This document shows, piece after piece, positions 55,794-64,000 of a stretch of 64,000 nucleotides of DNA. Below the pieces are notes generated by a model. That model was given only the letters and a program-made list of their open reading frames with translations, searched no databases and was not told the DNA's origin. The stretch spans positions 434,001 to 498,000 of the forward strand of contig JAACJK010000220.1 in assembly GCA_013368325.1 (NCBI GenBank), in the 5' to 3' direction. The DNA is from Ephemerocybe angulata. Taxonomy: Eukaryota > Basidiomycota > Agaricomycetes > Agaricales > Psathyrellaceae. The first letter of the stretch is position 1, and every line of letters starts with the position of its first letter. The position numbers were made by a program, and so were the translations under genes.

Positions 55794-58700
55794 ATGGATT
55801 CCTGGCCATACGATGACCGACGTTCCTCGAAACAATCCTCTCAGAACAATGGCAAATCCTCCAATGCCAGAAGTCATCCCTATCTGCAGCAAGGAATGGT
55901 TGGGGCGGTGACTTTGGCTGAACAGCATGGTCGGTTTGAATGGTCATTTCTGCGGTCCAATCTTGCGGCAGGTTAGATTCCTGGATATCCAACGCGTCTT
56001 ATGGGCTAATATCTTCTTAGAGCCGACCCAAAGATGGCGCTTTACCGAACCTTTCAAAGTCTTTCCTGAAACGAGAGGGCCATTGCCTCAAAAGTCGCAG
56101 TTTAGCGCTAAAGTCTCAGCCCAGCATGGAGTATGTCCCTTCGTAGCCGCCTTTGATCACCTCTAATTGCCATTCCATAGGCCAACTTCATCAGAACATG
56201 TATGCCCGAAACCGACGTTCCTCTTGAGTTGATTCGAGAACAGCTCGAAGAAGCGGACACGAGACTAAAACAAGTGGACCTTTTCGACCCCTTCGCTGGA
56301 AACACCCTGGTATCTACGTTACCACAAACAACTACGGACGCAGGGATTGGCTTTCTTGCATTCCCAATGGGCGATGTTATGTGTGACCTTAGTACGTGAA
56401 TATTTTGACCTGGGCGTCTATTTTCAAATCGCCAACATTGCATTCCAGATGTATCTACTGTGAATGCCTCGAAAGAAACGGGTGTCAGTATAAAGCCTGT
56501 TGGCGGCTACAAAAGAACATTCGACACCCCCATACAACAACTAGTTACCGAGCCTTTAGACCAAGGTATGGCTTCCTCATGTACTTCACAAGCTTTTGTC
56601 AACCTCACAACGCGCTCTAGACCACATCCTGGGCATTCGGACCTACGCAGCAGTTGACTTTCTACGGCTGAAAAGAACCGGTGATCAACCCACCTGGGCC
56701 ATAGAAAGCGGACCGAAGCTAACAATTGAGGACAGTAATAGACGAGAAGTCGTCGATGTTAAGCTTCGATCTGGAAACGCGGTGCTGGTCAATGAAGCCG
56801 GGTCAATATATAGCATAAGACCTTTCAGTCACAAGCCCAAAGTGTAAGTTAGTCTTGTTGTTGGAAGAAGCTTGCTGATACTAATGGAAGCAGCGTTCAT
56901 ATTTCAGACGTGTCAGACGACCATGAGTTCAAAGACCCCGATTTCTGGAGGCTAGCTTTCGACCTGGAGCCTGATTCTGGATATGTTATGTCGAGCGATA
57001 GCGTACTGACTTTTGATATGCGGGTAATACATTCTCTGTCTCTCGTTTATAACTTACTCACCTCGCTTATAGAGTTCTAAGTCTCCTCAAAAGTCTTTCG
57101 AATTGAATAAGGCAAACGATTTCCTCACCTCTCTGGAGTCTTGCGGGTCCGATGGAATTGTACGTCTATGTTCGACCAACGAAATCCTTTGGCTCGATAG
57201 ACGGAATCTGCGCAGCCCTTTGTTATCGGTGCGACATTACAGGCAGTTCGATCGCTACCTTTCGACGACCACAGTGGGGAACTTTTGTAAGTCAGATATC
57301 ATAGCCTGAACTCTATATAATTGATGTTCGTCAAAGGTACTTTCTTGACTTCGAGAAGGAATAACATGATTTCTGTCTACGACGTGTCACCTTCAAATGA
57401 CAAGCTGCTACACATCAAGAACGAGCCATTCGGCATATTGCCCCGCCTCGCGTGCTCCGAATCTGTTGGCGAGACGTTTCTGGCGTCACCGTTCCTCCCC
57501 GCTGGCTCCCACGCAATAGTCCTCAAGCTCTCTGAACGGGGTGCTATCTTTGGCTGCAGCCTCCTCCCCAGTAGTCTGGAAACTGACCTCGATGTCAACG
57601 TCAAGTACACGTCTACCCTTCGGTCCATCGACGAACAGACGTGGGATGTGAAGGAGGGTCTTATGCTCGAGCAAGACCGCACCCAAATGAATATGAGCCC
57701 TGCATACGAGAGTGAGTAAGCGCTTAACAAGACTGTTGCGTCAATTAACGTATTCGCCTGTTAGAAATCTTCAAAAAACATCTCGAGGAAGTTGACAAAT
57801 ACGAGGAGCTAGAGGCAGAGCAGGTTTACGATCTCGTCGACCAAATACCCCTTTACTTTCATAAATCGGACGCGGTTATAGACCAGATGTTAACGACGTT
57901 GGTAATCCTTTCCTCTATTCGCAACAAGTGTCTTATTCTTCAACAGGTATGATGTGGCTTTCCGCACCGGAGAAGAGCCGAAAGATCCATCTCGCTCTGA
58001 TTTTCTCACTGGGAGCGTTCTAAACTCTCAGCGAGGATATCGCGCTCTCCGGCAGGAGCGGTTAGACCCTCGTTCCCTCCAACCGAAAGCCCAATGGCAT
58101 CTGGACCTAGCCCCCACGTTGAAGCAGTTTGGATTAGAAGAAACTTTTGCTGAAGATCAAGAACCGTTCGCTAAATACGATCTTGAGGATTCTGACAAGC
58201 GCACAGCTGGTTCGCTGAGGCTGGAGAAAAGGTACCGCGAGCAGCTCGAAGTCGATCTTCGCCTTTCTCGCAACGTTTTCTCGTCACAACCATTCGCCAA
58301 GGCTTCAGAAGTGGACCAGACCTTGGAAACGATGACCGAGGCACTTTCCCTGGGTGATACGCCTCCAGAAGTTGAGTTTGGCTTCCTTCGCCCCGTTTTT
58401 AAGAAGGACGAGGAGGAGGACACGGAAGGGGAACAAGGACGAGGGTTGGGTATGGGGGTGAAGCTTCTCTTGAAGGACTGGGAAATCAGTTCCGACCTCA
58501 CGAATTACACGTACCACGACCCTTACAACACCGTCGAGGCTCGCCCACAGCCAAGGAGACACCCGGCGGCGCCGATGACGGCCCCGACAGCAGCCATGGC
58601 GCCACCACAACTGCTGACACAGCCGACACAGACAACGCAAAAATCTGTGCGGCCTCCAACGCTGGTTCCTCAGCTGTTCAGCCAACCTGGTCTCATACCG

Positions 58701-58880
58701 ATGGTGAAGAAGTCGTCATCCAGTTCGGAGTCGCAGAGAATTGTTCCGGCAAATCATACGCAATCACAGACGCAGACGCAGGACGTGTTGATGGCAAGCA
58801 CTCAAGTTCTTCCCGGACCATTCGGGGGTCGGCCGACGAAGAAAAAGGCGGAGAAAAAGAGAAGGATGGGCGGATTCTGA
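55794..58880 (+). CDS. rrn6: RNA polymerase I initiation factor Rrn6-like (TAF1C-related)
   Basis: Rrn6 is a core-factor subunit at the rDNA promoter. Start MDSWPYDDRRSSKQ. Exons then give a large beta-rich part: GAVTLAEQHGRFEWSFL, DPFAGNTLVSTLPQTTTDAG, IGFLAFPMGDVMCDL, HILGIRTYAAVDFLRLKR and later SCGSDGIVRLCSTNEILWLD, RSPLLSVRHYRQFDRYLS and SERGAIFGCSLLPSS. The C-terminal part has helices around LEEVDKYEELEAEQVYDLVD, then the Gln/Thr-rich run and the closing LPGPFGGRPTKKKAEKKRRM plus GGF, a tail typical of the fungal Rrn6 family. At least nine short introns, the last near 57903-57947. The diagnosis rests mainly on the tail and overall form. Confidence 0.8.
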
Positions 58881-59164
58881 GTGTACATTTTTAGATAATT
58901 ACTGGAGTATGATACAAGGATCTATAATCAGGCTACCCCAAGGGCAACGCTATGACCGGGCTGGGATTGCTATAAATGGAATAGGCCGGGTCAAGTGACG
59001 AGCGATCCCTGCGCGTCACTTTCAAGTTCAGCAGCGTCTTGCCTAGTGTGTCCATCCACTAGTTCCCGTTTCCTCTTTCCTTCCCTTTCCCAACGCTGTC
59101 CTTTCTCTTATTCCCGTGCAACTGCACGAAGCTGGACTGAGGGCCGCCTCAGCAACCGCGCTCT

Positions 59165-60834
59165 ATGGATGGAAGAACGGGGTGAGTATTAGCTTTATGA
59201 TTAAGGGCTTGCTATACGCTCCGAACTGGGGAATCTGACTTTTTTGCAGGCAGAATACCCCTCTGTATGACCAAAATGCATACCATGACCTCCTGCGGCG
59301 TATGTCGGGCTTCTACATACGCGTTCAGATAGACTTATGACGTTGCGACACCAGGAAACAAGGCGGTAGTCTGTGCGCTCTCGGCCAGCTATATCTCTAC
59401 GTTCGCTGGGTACCCAGTCAGTAGTGCTATCGTGCATATGATAACGATGGAAATGACTGACCATTTTGAAATGTGTGTTTCTCTAGCTTGACTCCATCAA
59501 GTCGAGACTGCAGACGACGAAGACAGCTGTGTCAATACCACGACTAGCTGCCATGGTCTACAAAGAGGAGGGTATTATGGGCTTTTATCGTGGACTATGG
59601 ATTCCTCTTATGACGATATCCTTCGTTCGTGAGTCCCTTCCATTCTCTCGACCGATTTCCATTAGTGACAGTCTCGGGGACTACACATCCAGGTGCCGCC
59701 AGTTTCACGATCTATTCGCGGACGAAGGAGTACTTTGCCATTCACGATATACTCTACAAGAACACTCTGGTGGACGTAGCGTTGACTGGTGGGATTGCGG
59801 GAGCCATGTCCGGGGCTTTGATTTCGTTTGGGAGTGCACGTAAGTCCCAATCACCCTTCCTCCATTGTCGCTATGGTGTGGTGTCGCTGAATTTCTGGTG
59901 GAGCATTTGAATTGGTCAAGGTCGGAACATTTTCTTCTTTTTCGACGCCACACGACAGACGGCTCATGCGGCGCTTATTCGTAGGTCCGGAGACAGCTGG
60001 AATACTCTATTGCTGCAAGCAAGGGGATCTCTCTGAACAAGGCGCCGGGGACGCTGGATGCCGTGAAAGAGATATTCAAGGCGAATGGAATGAAGGGTCT
60101 ATACACGGGCTTCCCTCTCCACTTTGGTGAGTAGCACTTCGACTTTGTTCTGCATGATGGGTCTGAACTAAGATATCTCTCTTTGTAGTCCGCGACACAA
60201 CTGGAACGGCATTATATTTCTTGGAATACGATGGAATGCGACATCTCCTTGGTCGGAATAGATCTGGAGAACAGGGGCCAACTCCTTCGTGGCTACCTAT
60301 TCACCATTCCCTTGTTCCTTTCGTTTGCGGTTCGCTATCGGGGGTGCATATCCTCTTCTTCCTGGGTTGAGTGCGGCTTGCTGACGGGATAATTACTCAG
60401 GTTACCTCATGGGCCATTATATATCCTCTCGACGTGTAAGCGCCCTCCTTTTGTGTATTACATCCCCTGGTACTAATCCTTATCTATTAGTGTGAAAACC
60501 AAGGTGCAGCAACGAGCGCTCGCTGGTGAGAAGTATCGCGGACCTTTCGAAACCCTGCATCGCTTAATCAGAGGTGCGTCCATCTTATCTATACTACCCT
60601 TCTCAAGATAGCCTCACCAATGATAATTACCAACTCCTAGGTGCCGACCCATCGAATCCCAAACCCCTCCTTGCCGGTATGGTGCGGCTCTATCGTGGAC
60701 TTGGAGTCAGTGCCCTGCGAAGTATCACAACGCATGGTCTCCTGTGGACATTCTTCGATATGACTGCGACCTACATCGACAGATTACCCTCCACCCCTTC
60801 CCCCGAGCCATCTACCGACTATTCTCGCCCATAA
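59165..60834 (+). CDS. Mitochondrial carrier family (SLC25) protein
   Basis: Six-helix inner-membrane transporter. All three Px(D/E)xx(K/R) signatures are present after splicing: GYPLDSIKSRLQTTKT, PFELVKVRRQLEYSIAASKG and YPLDVVKTKVQQRALAG. Helix segments include NKAVVCALSASYISTFAGYP, GLWIPLMTISFVRAASFTIY, DVALTGGIAGAMSGALISFG and GMVRLYRGLGVSALRSITTH. The start at 59165 (MDGRTGQNTPLYDQNAYHDL) is the least secure part: the first two introns join in frame only with acceptors at 59248 and 59354. Introns also at 59492-59500, 59629-59690, 59840-59908, 60125-60189, 60346-60403, 60436-60490 and 60572-60641. The transported substrate is not evident. Confidence 0.85.
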
Positions 60835-61203
60835 TGCGAGGCCACACCCGTCAAATGATTACATTCATATTCGCTTTTCGGGTCTAGGGGCCACCACAGT
60901 AACTGCTCTTCACATTTCATTGATCATATCTCCATCTACTAGAAGAACTATTGTAAGCATTGTAACATAGCCGCAATATATAGCATCGCTAATCTCAGGG
61001 GTTTCTTCCTCTGTGGTGTTAGTACGGGTATGTTGTGCCATAATTATCATACACCTCTCTACCTGCTTCTTTCCAATCACCCATCTGTACATATTTCTTG
61101 GTTCACCACTCAAGTACTCATCCCATGCTTCCATTAGAATGGGATTACATGTATCAATTTCTAATGCTATTTATAGTGTACTTCCATCCATCAGTGTTAT
61201 CGT
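60835..61203. other. Convergent intergenic region
   Basis: Between stops of the carrier gene (+) and CCT4 (-); it should hold both 3' ends. No gene supported. Confidence 0.45.
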
Positions 61204-63181
61204 TTATCGGGCCTGTACATAGTCGTCGATCTTGAGTAGCAGACAGACCGTCTCAGTAGCCAGCTCAATAGCGCTGGTGGTGACCAACAGGGGCTGGACA
61301 ACTTCCTCCTCGAGAATGTTGGAAATGAGACCCTTGCGAACGTTGATACCAGCGTTACGTTCGCCAAGGGCATGGCGATTGCGCAACTCAGTGACGATAG
61401 CAATGGGGTTGAGACCAGCATTTTCGGCGAGGGTGGTGGGGATGACTTCGAGAGCATCGGCGTAGGCTTGGAAGCAGTATGCCTCCATACCCTTGAGGGA
61501 CTGTGCGTGCTGGGAAAGGAGACGCGAGACATGGATTTCAGGGGCACCTCCACCACCAATCAGGGCCCTGAAAATGAAGTAGAAAGTAAATGAGCAGTAC
61601 AAGAGTGGAAAGAACGAGGAACGCACCGCTTCTTGACGAGGCAGCGCACGACACAAAGCGCGTCGTGGAGACTTCGCTCGGTCTCCTCAACGACGAGGCT
61701 GTTGCTACCCATGGCGAGGATGCTGACCGTTCGTCCACGGTTCTTGATGCCAGTGATGCGCACGACCTTGACGTCGTTATCTTCACGTTCCTCGAGGAGG
61801 TCTGCGTAGCCGAGTTTGTCTTCTGTGAAAGCGTCGATGTCTGCGATGGGCTTGCAACCGAGGGACTTGGAAAGGAAGTTGATCTCGTCACGCTCGACAT
61901 CCTTCACAACGACGATGTTGAGACGCTTCAAGAAGTTGAGGGCTATCTCATCCACGGCGTCCCGGAGAATTGACTTTTGGATGAGGAGGACATTGCAGTT
62001 CGCCTTCTTGATCTTTTTGCAAAGGTTGAGGAGATATTGACGGCCTTCTTTGATTACCTTATCCATTTGACGATAATCGTTGATGACGACCGTGTTGTCC
62101 ATCTACACATTCTGGGTGGTTAATTCACGCGTTGGGACAGTGCTTCTTGGAACGTACATCAGGCTTGGGTGCGCTGAGCTGGAACTGGATAATGGCAATT
62201 TTCGCCTTCTCCATCCGCGTGGGGCCGCCTGCAGCAGCGACACAGGTCTGGTTGAGGACGACGCCTTCTACGAGCTCGGTATCCTCGATGGTGCCTCCGA
62301 CCTTTTTCACAATCCTGACATCACGGAGATCAACGTTGGAGGAGGTGGGCGTAACAAGTCTGGAAACGGCATCGACGGCAATGGGGGCGAGAGTCGACGA
62401 GTATTGAGAAACGATCTGCTTAAAGAGTCAATACACGGGATATGGCACGCGATTGAGAACGCGCCTTCGAGTTGAGAGAGGTGCTAGCAGCGCGCAACAA
62501 GCTTCCACGATCGTTCAAATCCACAGGAGTTGAGATCTCTTCGAGATATTCGACGGCCTTTGCCGATGCCCTCAAGAAGGACTCTGCGACAATCGTGGGG
62601 TGGATTCCCTTCTCCAACATCTTTTCGGCAGCTCCAAGAAGACTTCCTGCGAGCACAACGACCGAGGTCGTGCCATCTCCAGCCTCCACATCCTGGGCCG
62701 CTGACAGATCCACCAACTAGAAAGAAAAGTGAGTCGAGGACGATCGACTGTGAATGCGTTGCGACGGACCATTTTGGCGGCAGGGTGCAGAGCTTGGATG
62801 CTTTTGAGAATGGTAGCGCCATCGTTGGTGACGATGACTTCTCCTTTGGAAGTTTGGATCTGAAAACTGTCAGAACGATGCGGAAGAGTTCGTCACAACA
62901 CGTACCATCTTGTCCATACCCCTCGGCCCCAGAGAGGTTCTCACAGCATCGCTGATGGCTATACAGCAGTCAGACTATGTTCCACCCCCCGTTCAACCTG
63001 CACATACCTTTCGCAGCCACCATGTTCGATAACCTCAGTTCCATCGGCTTGCCCTACAAGACAAGCATGTCAGATGCTGTTTTGTCCGCACATTTGTGGC
63101 GATTACCTTGTCCTTGAAGGCAGCATTGACACCTGTGAAGTTGGGCCTCGAAGAGGTGGAAGGAGTAGATTTTGAAGCCAT
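61204..63181 (-). CDS. cct4: T-complex protein 1 subunit delta (CCT4)
   Basis: Subunit of the CCT/TRiC chaperonin, which folds actin and tubulin. Start [20 protein letters not shown] at 63181. ATP site motifs: [34 protein letters not shown] and [20 protein letters not shown], then the CCT-specific [39 protein letters not shown] and [20 protein letters not shown]. The closing part is [14 protein letters not shown]. Length about 530 residues, normal for the family. Introns at about 61568-61626, 62105-62157, 62423-62471, 62722-62773 and others in the N-terminal exons. Confidence 0.96.
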
Positions 63182-63338
63182 TGTGGAGAAAGATATGGCA
63201 AGAGAAGAGAAATCAGATCTCGGGCGTCTACAGCGACGCGTCTGATCCAGAAACAGTCACGCATGTGACTCAATTACATTACAAGGGACGCGCAAGTCTT
63301 TCTCCTTCCTCCACACAACTTCCATCTGCTCTATTGCC

Positions 63339-64000
63339 ATGGACTTTGTGCGTCGTACTCTCTCCCTATACTGCTCAGAAGCTGACAAAATGTCTAGTTT
63401 AACAATCCCAACGGCCCAGGGGGTTTGCTTGCCCAATTCGCGGGGTATGTGCCACCAGCCACCCTCATTGCACTGAATGTAACGTTGACGCCGACTGCAG
63501 AGGATTCCAACAGGGATTCGGGCCCCAGATGGGAAGAGCGAATCCAAGGTCCTATGACGAATACATGAAGGCTTACAGCGTGGCCATGCTTCCCGGTCGG
63601 CAGAGAGACAACTTGTCCTACGGTGGCAAGAGTACGTCCCATCCTACGATCTTGCACTTCAAAATCTCATGTCCCTTCCAGTCATCATGCCACCATCTGC
63701 CCTTGCGCGACTCACGCAGCTCGATCTCGAGTCTCCATGGTCTTTCCAGCTGCGGAATCCCTCCAATCCGGCTGCTTCGACACATGCTGGTGTCCTCGAG
63801 TTCATTGCTGAGGAAGGCGTGGTACACTTGCCATACTGGATGATGAAGACTCTGCGGCTTAATGAGGGCGATCCCATCCGCATCACAGGAACCGAGCTCC
63901 CCAAAGGAAAGTTTGTCAAACTCCAAGCCCAGTCTGTGCTCTTCTTGGAGATCTCGGACCCCAAAGCTGTGTGAGCACCCTGTTTACAGCATTCAGAGTT
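63339..64000 (+). CDS. ufd1: Ubiquitin fusion degradation protein 1 (UFD1), N-terminal part (cut by window edge)
   Basis: UFD1 with NPL4 brings ubiquitinated proteins to the Cdc48/p97 ATPase. A tiny first exon (ATGGACTT) joins across GTGCGT to NNPNGPGGLLAQFAG, then GGFQQGFGPQM and YDEYMKAYSVAMLPGRQRDN, the start of the double-psi beta-barrel. After an intron near 63631-63681 the conserved core follows: IIMPPSALARLTQLDLESPW, then GVLEFIAEEGVVHLPYWMMK and PIRITGTELPKGKFVKLQAQ. The frame reaches a donor near 63973 and the gene goes on past the right edge. Divergent from CCT4 with 157 bp between start codons. Confidence 0.95.

Noticed and set aside
61590..62475. Several + frames over CCT4
   Set aside because: Antisense shadows of a highly conserved chaperonin gene.

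Overview
The window is nuclear DNA of a filamentous fungus, most likely a mushroom-type basidiomycete (Agaricomycetes). Genes are packed tightly on both strands. Most are cut by many short GT-AG introns of about 48-70 bp. The proteins are eukaryotic housekeeping proteins in fungal versions (NCE101, Rrn6, fungal Med16, Mdm20/NAA25, Crb2-type checkpoint adaptor). The identification to class is inference from gene style and recognisable families; no marker gene was compared. Exon ends were worked out by hand from reading frames and splice signals, so outer limits are firmer than internal joints.

Layout: 1-1332 (-) 5' part of ATG2, cut by the window edge. 1333-3391 gene-poor, with a degenerate 60-bp tandem repeat. 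3392-4554 (+) RPA2, followed head-to-tail by a divergent RPA2-like paralogue, 4806-6261 (+). 7039-10704 (-) NAA25/Mdm20. 10806-11086 (+) NCE101. 11101-11616 (-) PSMG3-type proteasome chaperone, sharing a 66-bp promoter interval with 11683-15020 (+) MED16. 15075-16808 (-) HxxxD acyltransferase-like. 17079-18336 (+) Pus4/TruB. 18907-20180 (+) DapA-family aldolase. 20909-25050 (+) mitochondrial NAD(P) transhydrogenase. 25259-26814 (-) nucleotide-sugar transporter. 27081-29000 (-) unknown single-pass membrane protein. 29456-33257 (+) Tudor-BRCT checkpoint protein.

33258-35492 is the accessory part. A 78-bp sequence is duplicated in tandem. One copy is interrupted by a 359-bp MITE with TA target duplications and, 20 bp further on, by a 1.2-kb element with 146-bp perfect inverted repeats and an 8-bp target duplication. 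The intact copy shows both empty sites.

After it: 35493-36053 (-) BRI3-like; 36347-38708 (+) chromodomain protein; 39358-43805 (-) condensin Ycg1/CAP-G; 44466-47340 (+) Rad54; 47466-48717 (-) Lin1/CD2BP2 GYF protein; 49098-51016 (+) PQ-loop transporter; 51402-52751 (+) LisH-CTLH/RanBPM-like; 52965-54098 (-) unknown, LRR-like; 54450-55627 (-) mitochondrial ribosomal uL3; 55794-58880 (+) Rrn6; 59165-60834 (+) mitochondrial carrier; 61204-63181 (-) CCT4; 63339-end (+) UFD1, cut by the window edge.

There is no operon logic here. Several genes serve genome maintenance (two RPA2 types, Crb2-like, condensin, Rad54, chromodomain protein), but nothing in the sequence shows that they are co-regulated. 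The most unusual items are the nested insertions at 33.6-35.4 kb and the RPA2 tandem paralogue.
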